A stretch of 64,000 nt of DNA from Paenibacillus ginsengihumi DSM 21568. Its GTDB lineage: Bacteria; Bacillota; Bacilli; Paenibacillales; NBRC-103111. Made by a program: the position numbers and the translations under genes. Shown here piece by piece: positions 42,901 to 52,442 of the stretch. The notes under the pieces were generated by a model. The model was not told the origin of the DNA. It was given only the letters and a program-made list of their open reading frames with translations, and ran no database searches. Numbering within the stretch: the first letter of the stretch is position 1; every line of letters starts with the position of its first letter. The DNA lies in contig NZ_KB905571.1 in NCBI RefSeq assembly GCF_000380965.1, positions 1 to 64,000 of the forward strand. Direction: 5' to 3'.

Positions 42901-43647
42901 ATGGAGCCAAAATATTCCGTCCCCGCGCTGGACCGGGCTCACGCCGTGCTCACGCTGCTGATCGAGGAGCCCTACAAGTGGAAATTGTCCGATCTGTCCA
43001 AGCGCCTCGGTATCAGCAAGAGCACGCTGTACTCCCTGCTTCAGACGATGGAACGGCTGCAATGGGTTAATCGCGACCGCAATGAAACGTACGCGCTGGG
43101 CAGCGCCGTAGGAGACTTCGGGAGCGCTTATTTTCGCCAATATGATCTCATTGAAGAATTCCGACGCGCCGCGGAGCCGGTTATGCGCAAGCTTCAGGAA
43201 TCCGTGCAGCTCGCTCGTCTTGACGGCAGCGATGTGTTGTATCTGGCGAAAGTGGAAGCCCCGTCGCCGGTGCAGATGGTATCCGGACCGGGCGTTCGTT
43301 TTCCGGCCCATGCAACCGGTCTCGGCAAATCGCTCATGACGGATATGGACGCAGAACAAGTGGAGCGCATCTTTCCTCAGGATGCGCTGCGCAAAGTGAC
43401 CGTTCATACGATTGGCTCGCGGGAGGCGTTCATGCAGGAATTGGACAAGGTGCGCCGCTACGGATACGCCCTGGATGTGCAGGAAGGCGTTATGGGGTTT
43501 TGCTGCGTCGCCGCACCGGTTCGCCGTCGGGGAGCCATCGTCGCTGCGGTCAGCTGCTCGATGCCGATTCATCATTGGGAAGGCAAGAAGAGCGAGGCTA
43601 TAGAGGAAATTTGCGCATTGGCCAAACGGTTATCGACGAACTTTTAA
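42901..43647 (+). CDS. IclR family transcriptional regulator
   Basis: 248 aa, standard length. The N-terminal winged helix is LDRAHAVLTLLIEEPYKWKL and LSKRLGISKSTLYSLLQTME. The effector domain has AAEPVMRKLQESVQLARLDG, GVRFPAHATGLGKSLMTDMD and GVMGFCCVAAPVRRRGAIVA with the small-molecule-binding Cys region. ATG 42901 begins the domain, with GAGG 10 nt upstream. Members often respond to glyoxylate or related acids. It lies between two transcription units that share the palindrome GTTCATAATAATGAAC and probably controls both. Confidence 0.92.
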   Translation: MEPKYSVPALDRAHAVLTLLIEEPYKWKLSDLSKRLGISKSTLYSLLQTMERLQWVNRDRNETYALGSAVGDFGSAYFRQYDLIEEFRRAAEPVMRKLQESVQLARLDGSDVLYLAKVEAPSPVQMVSGPGVRFPAHATGLGKSLMTDMDAEQVERIFPQDALRKVTVHTIGSREAFMQELDKVRRYGYALDVQEGVMGFCCVAAPVRRRGAIVAAVSCSMPIHHWEGKKSEAIEEICALAKRLSTNF

Positions 43648-43668
43648 GGATGCATAGGATGAACGGAG

Positions 43669-43700
43669 TCCCGCTTCACTTCGGTGGAGCGGGATTTTTT
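43669..43700 (+). terminator. Terminator of the IclR gene
   Basis: TCCCGCTTCAC (43669-43679), loop TTCG, GTGGAGCGGGA (43684-43694; one G-U pair), then TTTTTT. Confidence 0.93.
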
Positions 43701-43783
43701 GCGTTTTGTTCGGCTTGCTCGGAAACAGCATTGACACAAACGCAAAAGTGTGGGAAGATGTGATCAGACAATATACAGAATAT

Positions 43784-43801
43784 CGTTCATAATAATGAAC
43801 G
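43784..43801. promoter_or_regulatory. Palindromic operator before the malate synthase unit
   Basis: CGTTCAT-AATA-ATGAACG (7-bp arms) carries the same 16-base core as 41254-41269. It lies 29 bp before the 37-aa gene that precedes malate synthase. Confidence 0.68.
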
Positions 43802-43830
43802 GCGAAATTGAATTTACGCGAGGTGAGGCA

Positions 43831-43944
43831 ATGCAGCCAAGACTCAAGCTGACCACCGATAATATGGAGCAGGATCTGATCGAAATGCTGGGCGATGTGG
43901 GCGCCGTGCTCATTGTCGAAGTTGACGGTATCGAGGAAGGCTGA
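43831..43944 (+). CDS. 37-aa acidic peptide upstream of malate synthase
   Basis: A short gene starts ATG 43831 with AGGTGAGG 3-10 nt upstream. It encodes MQPRLKLTTDNMEQDLIEML and then GDVGAVLIVEVDGIEEG. It is acidic, with one amphipathic helix and one strand. It is the first reading frame after the operator and ends 60 bp before malate synthase, so it is probably in the same transcript. It may be a small regulatory or adaptor peptide; no family is recognised. Confidence 0.6.
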   Translation: MQPRLKLTTDNMEQDLIEMLGDVGAVLIVEVDGIEEG

Positions 43945-44004
43945 CAGGATTAGCGAATCGATCCATTCATTTCCGGTTTTTAACCATATGAGGAGGAGTT
44001 ATCG

Positions 44005-46179
44005 ATGGAACATTATATTCAAGTAGGCAAGCTGCAGGTTGCATCCGAGCTTTACCGGTTTATCGGCGAGGAAGCGCTGCCGGGAAGCGGGGTCGATGAA
44101 GGGCGGTTTTGGTCTGGGTTGGAACGGCTGATCGCCGATTTGGCACCTAAAAATAAGGCGCTGTTGGCCAAAAGGGATGAGCTGCAAAGGCGGATCAACG
44201 AGTGGCACCGGAGAAACAGGGAGAACGCTGATTTTCACGCATACAAGTCGTTTTTATCGGAAATAGGGTATTTGGAGCCGGAGGCGGGAGACGTCCAGAT
44301 TACGACGCAAAACGTCGATGACGAAATCGCGCATCAAGCCGGGCCGCAGCTGGTCGTTCCGGTCAATAATGCCCGCTACGCCCTGAATGCCGCCAATGCC
44401 CGCTGGGGAAGCTTGTATGACGCCTTGTACGGCACCGATGCGACGGATGACGGGGACGGCGCTCAGCGAACGGAGGGCTACAACCCGGTCCGGGGCGGGA
44501 AGGTGATCGCGTATGCGAAACGCTTTCTGGATCAAACGGTGCCGCTCACGGAAGGATCGCATGCGGATGCCGTGCATTATGCGGTGGAAGACGGGCAGCT
44601 GTCCGTTGCGCTAAGCAGCGGGATCCAGGCGGGATTGAAGGAGGCCGCCAAGTTTGCGGGTTATCAGGGACCGCCGGAAGCGCCAACCTCTATCCTGTTT
44701 AAAAACAACGGGCTGCATTTCGACATCCAGATCGACCGCGATCATCCGATCGGCCGCACGGATCAGGCCGGCATTAAAGATATTGTCATGGAAGCGGCGC
44801 TGACAACGATCATGGATTGCGAGGATTCGGTAGCGGCCGTAGATGCCGAGGATAAAGTGCTGGTCTATCGCAACTGGTTAGGACTGATGAAAGGAACGTT
44901 ATCCGCCACGTTCACGAAAGGCAATCAGACGATCACGCGGAAGCTCCGGCCTGACCGTGCGTTTACGTCGCCTGCCGGCGAGCCGTTCAGCTTGCGGGGG
45001 CGCTCGCTGCTCTTTGTTCGCAATGTCGGGCATTTGATGACGATCGATGCGGTGCTGGATCAGAACGGTCAGGAAATTCCGGAAGGGATATTGGATGCGG
45101 CGGTGACCAGCCTGATCGCCAAGCACGATCTGTTGAACAACGGCCAATACCGCAATTCTTCCAAAGGCTCGATCTATATCGTAAAGCCGAAAATGCACGG
45201 ATCGCAGGAAGTCGCTTTTGCCGGCGAGCTGTTTGATCGGGTGGAAGACATGCTTGGCCTGGAGCGTTATACGATCAAGATCGGGGTCATGGACGAGGAG
45301 CGCCGCACTTCTCTGAATTTGAAGGCATGCATCCGCGAAGTGAAGGATCGCATCGTATTTATCAATACCGGCTTCCTCGATCGGACAGGGGACGAGATTC
45401 ATACCTCGATGGAAGCGGGGCCGATGATTCGCAAGAACAGCATGAAGTCGGCAAAGTGGCTGCAGGGCTACGAGCAATCCAACGTCAGCATCGGGCTCGC
45501 CTGCGGTCTGCAGGGCCGGGCCCAGATCGGCAAAGGAATGTGGGCGATGCCCGATCTCATGAAGGACATGCTGAGGCAGAAGATCGCGCAGCTGGAAGCC
45601 GGCTGCAACACGGCATGGGTGCCTTCGCCAACGGCGGCTACGCTGCACGCGCTTCATTATCATCAAATCGACGTCAAGGAGGTACAGAACCGGTTAAAGC
45701 AAAGCAGCCGGGATTACCGGGACGATATATTGGACATTCCGGTGGATGAGAGCCGCAATTGGAGCCCGGAAGAGATCGCGCAGGAGCTGGACAATAACGC
45801 CCAGGGCATCCTCGGCTATGTCGTCCGCTGGGTAGAGCAGGGAATCGGCTGCTCGAAAGTGCCGGATATCAATCATGTGGGATTGATGGAGGACCGGGCT
45901 ACCCTGCGCATCTCGAGCCAACATATAGCAAACTGGCTGCATCACGGAGTTTGCACCAGAGAGCAGGTCATGGAAACGATGAAGCGCATGGCCAAAGTGG
46001 TCGATGAGCAGAACGCCGGCGACCCGGCTTACCGGCCCATGGCCGAAGATTACGATCGTTCGGTGGCGTTTCAGGCGGCCTGCGAGCTGGTGTTCGAAGG
46101 TTACCGTCAGCCGAACGGTTACACGGAACCAATCCTGCACCGCAGACGCAAGCAATATAAGGCTTTGGCGAAGGCGTAA
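44005..46179 (+). CDS. glcB: Malate synthase G
   Basis: 724 aa, the exact size of the monomeric G isoform that condenses glyoxylate with acetyl-CoA to malate. Clear blocks are [95 protein letters not shown] and [25 protein letters not shown] precedes ATG 44005. No isocitrate lyase is nearby, so glyoxylate probably comes from glycolate, allantoin or sugar-acid catabolism. It is followed by two hairpins. Confidence 0.96.
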   Translation: MEHYIQVGKLQVASELYRFIGEEALPGSGVDEGRFWSGLERLIADLAPKNKALLAKRDELQRRINEWHRRNRENADFHAYKSFLSEIGYLEPEAGDVQITTQNVDDEIAHQAGPQLVVPVNNARYALNAANARWGSLYDALYGTDATDDGDGAQRTEGYNPVRGGKVIAYAKRFLDQTVPLTEGSHADAVHYAVEDGQLSVALSSGIQAGLKEAAKFAGYQGPPEAPTSILFKNNGLHFDIQIDRDHPIGRTDQAGIKDIVMEAALTTIMDCEDSVAAVDAEDKVLVYRNWLGLMKGTLSATFTKGNQTITRKLRPDRAFTSPAGEPFSLRGRSLLFVRNVGHLMTIDAVLDQNGQEIPEGILDAAVTSLIAKHDLLNNGQYRNSSKGSIYIVKPKMHGSQEVAFAGELFDRVEDMLGLERYTIKIGVMDEERRTSLNLKACIREVKDRIVFINTGFLDRTGDEIHTSMEAGPMIRKNSMKSAKWLQGYEQSNVSIGLACGLQGRAQIGKGMWAMPDLMKDMLRQKIAQLEAGCNTAWVPSPTAATLHALHYHQIDVKEVQNRLKQSSRDYRDDILDIPVDESRNWSPEEIAQELDNNAQGILGYVVRWVEQGIGCSKVPDINHVGLMEDRATLRISSQHIANWLHHGVCTREQVMETMKRMAKVVDEQNAGDPAYRPMAEDYDRSVAFQAACELVFEGYRQPNGYTEPILHRRRKQYKALAKA

Positions 46180-46196
46180 ACCAAACGATAGATAAG

Positions 46197-46224
46197 CACG
46201 CTTCGGCATTTCGCCGGAGCGTGT
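46197..46224 (+). terminator. Terminator of malate synthase G
   Basis: CACGCTTCGGC (46197-46207) pairs with GCCGGAGCGTG (46213-46223), followed by TTTG. The T-tract is short. Confidence 0.75.
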
Positions 46225-46232
46225 TTGCCCCA

Positions 46233-46269
46233 AAAAGCACAAGGTCGCCGGCAGAGGGCTTGTGCTTTT
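46233..46269. terminator. Second hairpin, bidirectional type
   Basis: AAAAGCACAAG (46233-46243) and CTTGTGCTTTT (46259-46269) are perfect 11-bp arms with A- and T-rich outer ends. It backs up the first terminator 9 bp earlier. Confidence 0.7.
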
Positions 46270-46372
46270 GCTTTGGATAATGCGCGGCGAGTCGTTTCTC
46301 CGCAAAGGGTCGTCAAAGCGCCTGGCAAAAAGTTGGCTGAATACTTGTTCAAGACCAGCGATGTGTTAGCGA

Positions 46373-46498
46373 AATATGCCTGCAGAATCGGTGCGGATGG
46401 CGATGGAAGTCATCGGGGCGCTGCCGATGTTGCTCGCGTACCCGTTCTTCCAGAAATATTTCGTCAAAGGCATTCTGATCGGCGCGGTTAAAGGATGA
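46373..46498 (+). pseudogene. 3' remnant of a sugar ABC transporter permease
   Basis: The last 41 codons of a MalG-type carbohydrate permease survive: NMPAESVRMAMEVIGALPML, then LAYPFFQKYFVKGILIGAVK and G, stop TGA at 46496-46498. This is the highly conserved end of LplC/YtcP-type permeases. Upstream in another frame LFKTSDVLAKYA may be more of the same gene after a frameshift. No binding-protein or partner-permease gene is present. Confidence 0.8.
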
Positions 46499-46634
46499 CG
46501 GGAGGTCGCAAGATGTGGAGGGGCGTTCTCATTCAATATGGAAATACGCGCCATCTTTGATACAATGAGTGTGGAACGATTCGACTCATCGAGAAAGCGG
46601 CCGCAATCGATAGGGGCCGTCTAGGGGGGCGCTC

Positions 46635-47540
46635 ATGATGAAGGAAAACCGCAGGAGACAGCTTTATCAATTGCTGGGGGATTTGCCGCAGGCAACGGAT
46701 ATTTCTGCGGAGTGTATCCGAAACGAGGACAAGGGAGCGTACACGCTGGAGACGCTCGTGCTCCACTTGAACGGCATCGAGCCGGTGCCGGCTTATTTTG
46801 CCAGACCAACCTTCGCGGAACCGCCATTCCCGGTCGTGCTGTTTCACCATTCGCATGGCGGCAAATACGATCTTGGCAAAAACGAGCTGATCCACGGCAA
46901 CGACTATTTGCAAAAGCCCGCTTACGCGGAAGCGCTGACGGCGAATGGTTACGCCGTTTTATGCATCGACGCCTGGGGATTCGGCGAACGGAAGAAAGCC
47001 AAGGAGAACGATCTGATCAAGGAAATGCTGTGGAACGGCCAGGTGCTGTGGGGAATGAGGGTGTACGATGCTTTGCGGGCCATCGATTATGTGTGCTCCC
47101 GTCCCGATGTGGCTCCCGACCGCATCGCCAGCCTCGGCATGTCGATGGGCAGCACGATGGCCTGGTGGACGGCAGCTCTGGACGAACGGATCCGCGTCTG
47201 CGTCGACATATGTGGCTTGACGGACTTTCACACGTTGGTCGAGGAACGCGGTCTGGATCGGCACGGCTTCTATTATTACGTCCCCGGGCTCTTGAAGCAC
47301 TTCACCACCGCGCAGATCAACGCCCTGATCGCTCCCAGACCCCACCTCAGCCTGGCCGGCCTGGACGATCCGCTGACGCCGGTGAGAGGCCTGGACCGCG
47401 TCGATGAGGAGCTGCGAGCGATCTACCAGGAGCTCGGCGCCCCGCAGGCCTGGAAACTGCTGCGTTACCCGGTCGGACACCGGGAGACGGCCGACATGCG
47501 CAGCGATGTGCTCGCTTTTTTGGCGGAATGGCTCTCTTGA
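46635..47540 (+). CDS. Alpha/beta hydrolase (dienelactone-hydrolase/acetyl-xylan-esterase-like)
   Basis: 301 aa. The alpha/beta hydrolase core includes [20 protein letters not shown], the nucleophile elbow GMSMGS (about 173-178), the acid DDPLTPVRG and the catalytic His in [12 protein letters not shown]. An insertion between strands (the [20 protein letters not shown] segment) matches secondary-metabolite or sugar-ester esterases of the abhydrolase_7 type. It is cytoplasmic, with no signal. ATG 46635 or 46638 follows GGGGGGC. A role in deacetylating imported plant oligosaccharides is possible given the neighbours. Confidence 0.85.
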   Translation: MMKENRRRQLYQLLGDLPQATDISAECIRNEDKGAYTLETLVLHLNGIEPVPAYFARPTFAEPPFPVVLFHHSHGGKYDLGKNELIHGNDYLQKPAYAEALTANGYAVLCIDAWGFGERKKAKENDLIKEMLWNGQVLWGMRVYDALRAIDYVCSRPDVAPDRIASLGMSMGSTMAWWTAALDERIRVCVDICGLTDFHTLVEERGLDRHGFYYYVPGLLKHFTTAQINALIAPRPHLSLAGLDDPLTPVRGLDRVDEELRAIYQELGAPQAWKLLRYPVGHRETADMRSDVLAFLAEWLS

Positions 47541-47722
47541 AAATTCGACGGATCTGTCGGAGAATTTTCGGGCACCGAAGGTGACGCCGATGGCGAAGTG
47601 TTGTTGGTCATAGGCGTCTATCTTGAAAATTTGGCGGTATACGCCGACAAAATTTCAATACCGCAGGTGACGACCGATGACGACAGGAATCGCTCGTCAT
47701 AGGCGTCTCTCTTGAAAATCCG
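47541..47722. repeat. Dispersed ~90-bp repeat, two units in inverted orientation
   Basis: Two units of the family seen at 1459-1633 lie here in the opposite orientation. On the minus strand they read CGATTCCTGTCGTCATCGGT then CGTCACCTGCGG, and later TTTTCAAGATAGACGCC. GAAAATTC (47540-47547) can pair with GAATTTTC (47562-47569). The rest of 47723-47860 shows a CCGAATCTCC...GGATTCGG hairpin at about 47732-47760 and no gene. Confidence 0.75.
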
Positions 47723-47864
47723 ATCATCCAAAGCCGAATCTCCTTCCCGGGATTCGGCTTTGCTGTGTGCGCCCGGCATGGATGATAACCAGGTGATGCA
47801 AGCCCGCTACTTTGGCAGCAGGAACGTCGCAACAGCGCGGAGCGCAATCGTTTGACGTAGTGGT

Positions 47865-47894
47865 CAAAATACCAAAAAAACTACCAAAATACCA
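47865..47894 (+). promoter_or_regulatory. Direct repeats CAAAATACCA, AraC-type activator site
   Basis: CAAAATACCA occurs at 47865-47874 and 47885-47894, exactly 20 bp apart (two helical turns). A -10 box TAAAAT (47916-47921) lacks a good -35, and the second repeat abuts the -35 position. This is the classic layout for activation by an AraC-type protein, and one is encoded just downstream of the GH2 gene (50353-51189). Confidence 0.6.
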
Positions 47895-47980
47895 TAGCGG
47901 TTTGCAGGAAAGTGCTAAAATAAGCTAAGCAAGCTCATTTCGAGAATAAGTGAAAAGAATATACGGGGAGGAGTTACTTA

Positions 47981-50284
47981 GTGAGAAAAACGATAAATCT
48001 GAACAGCGAATGGAAGTTTACAAAGCAGAACGAAGCCGAGGCGATCCATCCAGCTTATGATGACGGCAGCTGGGAGCCGATCCATTTGCCCCACACCTGG
48101 AATGCCATCGACGGAGCCAACGGGAATGAATATTATGCGGGCGCTTGCTGGTACAGAAAACACTTTGTGGTGGACAGCTTGTCGGCAAGAAACAAAGTCT
48201 ATCTCGAATTGAATGGTTCGAACAGCATTACGGATGTATATGTCAACGGCCGGCATATGGGACAGCATAAAGGCGGCTATTCCACCTTCAGGTTTGACAT
48301 CACCGGAGCTGTCGAATTTGGCCGGACGAATGTGCTGGCCGTCAAGGTTGATAATACCGTCGTTGATGACGTTTATCCTCAAAAAGCGGACTTTACCTTC
48401 TTCGGCGGCATTTATCGCGATGTCAACCTGGTTGTCGTAAACCCTGTGCACTTTGACCTGATGGATTATGGTTCGAAAGGAATTTACATTGTGCAGGATG
48501 AGGTGACGAATGAAAGGGCTTCCTTGACGATCAAAACGAGAATAGCAAATACGAGCGAAGAGGATAAGAAGGTAAGAATCTGGGCCGAAGTGCTGGATGC
48601 AGCGGAGCGTATAGCGGCCTACCGTGCCAAAGAAGCGGTCGTGCCTGCGGGCGAAACGATTGAGGCGGAATTGCCCGCCGTCATTGAACGTCCGATTTTG
48701 TGGAATGGACGAAATAACCCTTACTTGTATAAAGCCAAAATTTCGCTGCAAAGCTTCAATGATACGATTGACGAGCTGACCATCCCGTTTGGAGTGAGAT
48801 ATTTTAGCGTCGATCCCGAAAAAGGCTTCTTCCTGAATGGCGAGCGCGTGATGTTAAAGGGCGTTGCAAGGCATCAGGACTACAAGGACTTGGGCTGGGC
48901 CATTACGGCAAAAGAACAGCGCATCGACATGGAGCTCATCAAAGAAGTTGGAGCCAACTCGATCCGGCTTGCTCATTATCAGCATGATCAATTTTTTTAT
49001 GACTTGTGCGACCAGGAAGGCATGGTTGTTTGGGCCGAAATCCCTTTTATATCCAAAATGTCGGATTTCGAGCTGGAAGGTCTGAATGCCAAGCAGCAGC
49101 TGCTGGAATTAATCAAGCAAAATTATAATCACCCTTCCATTATGTTCTGGGGCGTTCAGAATGAAATCCAAATCGGAGGTGAAAGACCCGAAGCGAGAAG
49201 GCTGGTGAAAGAGCTTAATGATTTGGCCAAAAAAGAAGACCCGACCCGCTTGACGACGATGGCGCATACCTCGTTCGTGGAAATAACGGATGATTATAAC
49301 TTTATATCCGATATCGTAGGGTACAACAAATATTACGGATGGTACGGAAGCACGCCGGAATATTTTTCCGAATGGATCGATGAGTTTCACCGGACGAATC
49401 CGGGCGTCAGCTTATGCATATCCGAATATGGCGCCGAAGGACTCGTGCAGTATCACAGCAGCACTCCGCAAGTAAGGGATTACTCGGAAGAGTACCATGC
49501 TCTTTTTCATGAGAAGGTGTGGAAAATTTTCGAGCAGAAGCCGTTCCTTATGGGCACCTATGTCTGGAATATGTTTGATTTTGCCGCAAACGTTCGCGAT
49601 GAGGGAGGGGTGAAGGGGAGGAACAACAAAGGGCTGGTCACTTACGACCGAAAGATCAAAAAAGACGCGTTTCATATGTACAAGGCGCATTGGAGCGATG
49701 AGAAGTTTGTGCATATCGCCAGCAAACGTTTTGTTGACAGACCGGAGGATACAATCAGCATTAAAGTATATTCCAACTGTCAGGATGTAACCCTTTATGT
49801 GAACGGCCAAGCGATAGGCACTGTCATGAGCGATGACAAAATCTTTATTTTTGAAAACGTCCGGTTGCAAAAGGGAACCAATGTTGTGAAAGCCGTAAGC
49901 AGTTCGGCGGGCGAGCTGCTGGAGGATACTGCCGTTTCCAATAAAGTCGCCGAACCGAACGCCAGTTACGAATCTCCGGAAGACGGCATAGGGACGGCTG
50001 CCGCCAATTGGTTCCAAATGCCTGACTTAAGCGATGTCGAGATCAAAGAAATCCACATCACCGACGATGTTTATTCGACGAGGTGCAGCTTCGGCGAGCT
50101 CAAAGAAAATAAAGAAGCCGACGCTGTGTTAAGACAATATTTGGGCGATTATGACAATCATCCGATGTTCGGAATGAAGCAGCGAATGACGATTGATCAA
50201 GTATCTAAAATCGCCAAAGATGTATACAACGATAAATTGATGTATCTGTTAAACGAGAAATTAACAAAAATCAAAAAGTCATAA
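47981..50284 (+). CDS. GH2 family glycosidase (beta-galactosidase/glucuronidase-like)
   Basis: 767 aa. The sugar-binding jelly roll (SEWKFTKQNEAEAIHPAYDD, HLPHTWNAIDG, DVYVNGRHMGQHKGGYSTFR), an Ig-like domain and a TIM barrel are in the usual order. The acid/base is E395 in WGVQNE and the nucleophile E482 in ISEYGAEG. The C-terminal ~170 residues include another Ig-like unit (VYSNCQDVTLYVNGQAIG) and a tail with no family match. There is no signal peptide. GTG 47981 follows GGGGAGGAG. The gene is visibly AT-richer, with more AAA/ATT codons than its neighbours, which suggests a different origin. Its activator is probably the AraC-type protein at 50353-51189. Confidence 0.92.
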   Translation: MRKTINLNSEWKFTKQNEAEAIHPAYDDGSWEPIHLPHTWNAIDGANGNEYYAGACWYRKHFVVDSLSARNKVYLELNGSNSITDVYVNGRHMGQHKGGYSTFRFDITGAVEFGRTNVLAVKVDNTVVDDVYPQKADFTFFGGIYRDVNLVVVNPVHFDLMDYGSKGIYIVQDEVTNERASLTIKTRIANTSEEDKKVRIWAEVLDAAERIAAYRAKEAVVPAGETIEAELPAVIERPILWNGRNNPYLYKAKISLQSFNDTIDELTIPFGVRYFSVDPEKGFFLNGERVMLKGVARHQDYKDLGWAITAKEQRIDMELIKEVGANSIRLAHYQHDQFFYDLCDQEGMVVWAEIPFISKMSDFELEGLNAKQQLLELIKQNYNHPSIMFWGVQNEIQIGGERPEARRLVKELNDLAKKEDPTRLTTMAHTSFVEITDDYNFISDIVGYNKYYGWYGSTPEYFSEWIDEFHRTNPGVSLCISEYGAEGLVQYHSSTPQVRDYSEEYHALFHEKVWKIFEQKPFLMGTYVWNMFDFAANVRDEGGVKGRNNKGLVTYDRKIKKDAFHMYKAHWSDEKFVHIASKRFVDRPEDTISIKVYSNCQDVTLYVNGQAIGTVMSDDKIFIFENVRLQKGTNVVKAVSSSAGELLEDTAVSNKVAEPNASYESPEDGIGTAAANWFQMPDLSDVEIKEIHITDDVYSTRCSFGELKENKEADAVLRQYLGDYDNHPMFGMKQRMTIDQVSKIAKDVYNDKLMYLLNEKLTKIKKS

Positions 50285-50313
50285 ATCCAGTCCAAGAAAG
50301 GGGTTTAGCGGGA

Positions 50314-50349
50314 AAGGCCAGTGCCAGGCAGCTTTGCGGCACTGGCCTT
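50314..50349. terminator. Bidirectional terminator between GH2 and AraC
   Basis: AAGGCCAGTGCC (50314-50325) and GGCACTGGCCTT (50338-50349) form a perfect 12-bp stem between two convergent genes. Confidence 0.85.
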
Positions 50350-50352
50350 AAC

Positions 50353-51189
50353 TTATTTCTCTTCTAGAAGATGGTATGTCTCCCGATATTTCCTGGGCGT
50401 TGCGCCGACCCATTTTTTGAACACTCTGGAGAAATAGCTTTGATCATTAAAATGCAGCAATGAAGCGATCTCCGATAGCGGCGTTTTGCTGTAAGCCAGT
50501 AATCGCTTTGCCTCATGAATTTTGGCCTGCTGGATATAGTCGCTAACGGAAATGCCCACCTCTTGTTTGAACAATACCGACAAGTATTTCGGGCTCAGCT
50601 CAACATGATGGGCAATATCATCGTGGTTAAATTCCTGATAAATATGCTTGTCAATATAAGCCTTGCAGGCGGTAATCGTTTGAGAATAACGCCCGTCTCT
50701 GATTTCCTTTACTTTTTTGGCGAAGGTATAAGCAACCGTTCTTCCCAGCCTCTTGACATCGTCTAATCGATTCAGCTCCTCTAATTGCAGGATGTAGCGG
50801 TCATGCATGGAATAGGCCAGCTCCTCCTGCAGTCCTCCTTCAATCGCTGCCCGCGATACTAGAGTCGTTAAAGCGATGATATGGTTTTTCAGCGAACGAA
50901 TATAGCTGGATTTGGATAAAATGCTTGCCGCCTCTTCCTCCTTTTTAATGGACGACAGCTTCTTCAATTCTTCCGGCCTTCCTCCTCTTACCAAATCCAA
51001 TAGCTTCTGTTCGAACAGGCGATAATCTCCTTGCAGCGTTGCGACTTGCGAATGGTCGGAAATCGCTGCATTTACGTCGCTTAGAAATTGATTTTCCATT
51101 GCGGGTCCGGAAGACTGAATCGTGATCGTTTCGGGGGAAACGAGCTCGCCGTTGATGAAATCATGGAGGAGCGAGCTTATCTCGGCCAA
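50353..51189 (-). pseudogene. AraC family regulator, apparently truncated at its 5' end
   Basis: 278 codons remain. The C-terminal DNA-binding domain is intact (FNHDDIAHHVELSPKYLSVL, LSEIASLLHFNDQSYFSRVF, VGATPRKYRETY), preceded by a helical region (RPEELKKLSSIKKEEEAASI) typical of regulators that are normally longer and carry an extra sensor part. The first in-frame start is TTG 51189 with no ribosome site, and the frame is closed by a stop at 51226-51228. On the other strand an SDR gene that lacks its own N-terminus begins at the same point, so both were probably cut by one rearrangement. It could still be expressed as a short form. Confidence 0.6.
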
Positions 51190-51196
51190 TCTTTTC

Positions 51197-51805
51197 GTAG
51201 GAATGGTCGAGGAAATTGCCGCTTTTCAAGGCGAAGCGATCGGCATCCCGCATAATGTTACGGCAGAGGAAGAGTGGGTCTCCGTCATAGCGAAAGCGGT
51301 GGAAATGTTTGGCACCGTAAACGTACTTGTAAACAGCGCGGGAATCAGGGGCAAAGCGGATACGACGGCGGAATGGGAGCGCGTATTGCGAATCAATTTA
51401 ACGGGAAGCTATATGGGGATGAAGCACGCGGTTCCCGTCATGAAAAGCGCCGGCGGAGGTTCGATTGTGAATATCGCTTCCCTCGCAAGCCTTGTCGGCG
51501 GCGGATTGAACGGTTATACCGCATCCAAGGGCGGCATCCGGGCCATCTCCAGAGCGGCTGCCGTCGATTACGCCAAGGACAACATCCGGGTGAATTCGAT
51601 TTATCCCGGTTTGATCATGACGCCGATGACCGAAGGGATTCTTCATCATGAACCGCTGAGAAAGCAGTTCGCGGAGAGAACGCCGCTTTCCCGTTTTGGA
51701 ACCGCGGATGATATCGCTTACGGCGTTTTGTATTTGGCATCGGAGGAAGCATCGTTCGTCACGGGGAGCGAACTGGTTATCGACGGAGGCACGACCGCTT
51801 TATGA
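51197..51805 (+). pseudogene. Short-chain dehydrogenase missing its N-terminal cofactor motif
   Basis: About 200 codons of an SDR: VEEIAAFQGEAIGIPHNVTA, VLVNSAG, NIASLASLVGGGLNGYTASK (catalytic Ser, Tyr and Lys present), RVNSIYPGLIMTPMTEG and the ending GSELVIDGGTTAL. The first ~45 residues with TGxxxGIG are absent, and upstream sequence belongs to the AraC gene on the other strand. Without the Rossmann glycines it should not bind NAD(P). The stop overlaps the next ATG (51802), a former operon with an MFS exporter. Confidence 0.8.
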
Positions 51806-52419
51806 CAGCTTCCACAGCAACCAACAGCAGTTCGGTCAAGAAGCTCCCTATACTTACGATAACGATTTTGGGCGCTTTCTTTACGATATTTAACCAGACT
51901 ACAATGACTGTAGCCCTGCCCACATTGATGGATGCTTTCGGTGTACTGCCGGCAACGGGCCAATGGCTTACCACCGGTTATATGCTTGTGAACGGCATTT
52001 TCATCCCAATAACCGGATATTTGATGAGACGCTTTACGACGCGGGAGCTATTCCTGGGGTCCATGTCCGTCTTTCTCATTGGAACGATCGTCGCAGCGGC
52101 CGCTCCAAGCTTTGCTGTCCTGCTTGCCGGGAGACTGATTCAAGCTGCCTCCACAGGAATTACGATGCCATTGCTGATGAATGTGGTGTTATCGTTGTTC
52201 CCTCCGGAGAAGCGGGGCACCGCGATGGGGACAGTCGGATTGGCAGTTATTTTCGCTCCCGCAATCGGACCTGCTCTCGTGGGTTATGTCCTTGACATTT
52301 TCCCGTGGCAAGCGCTGTTTTACGGAATGATTCCTATTATCGCCGTCATCATCGTAATTAAACGGGGACCTGCCGCCGATTATACGGAAGAGAAAGACAA
52401 GCGAGCTGCAAGTGCTTGA
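51802..52419 (+). pseudogene. N-terminal half of a DHA2-type MFS exporter
   Basis: 205 codons cover six helices: PILTITILGAFFTIFNQTTM, TVALPTLMDAFGVLPATGQW, LTTGYMLVNGIFIPITGYLM, RLIQAASTGITMPLLMNVVL and AVIFAPAIGPALVGYVLD are classical EmrB/MdtD-like motifs. Normal members have about 480 residues and 14 helices. The frame ends soon after helix 6 in KRGPAADYTEEKDKRAASA, so the second half is lost. ATG 51802 overlaps the SDR stop (ATGA). Confidence 0.8.
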
Positions 52420-52428
52420 ACGCCCATT

Positions 52429-52442
52429 TGAAAGCGCTTAAT
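52429..52442 (+). promoter_or_regulatory. cre-like site before the GPH transporter remnant
   Basis: TGAAAGCGCTTAAT matches the CcpA consensus at 13 of 14 positions, with a perfect AAGCGCTT core. It lies at the 5' side of the symporter remnant. Confidence 0.55.
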
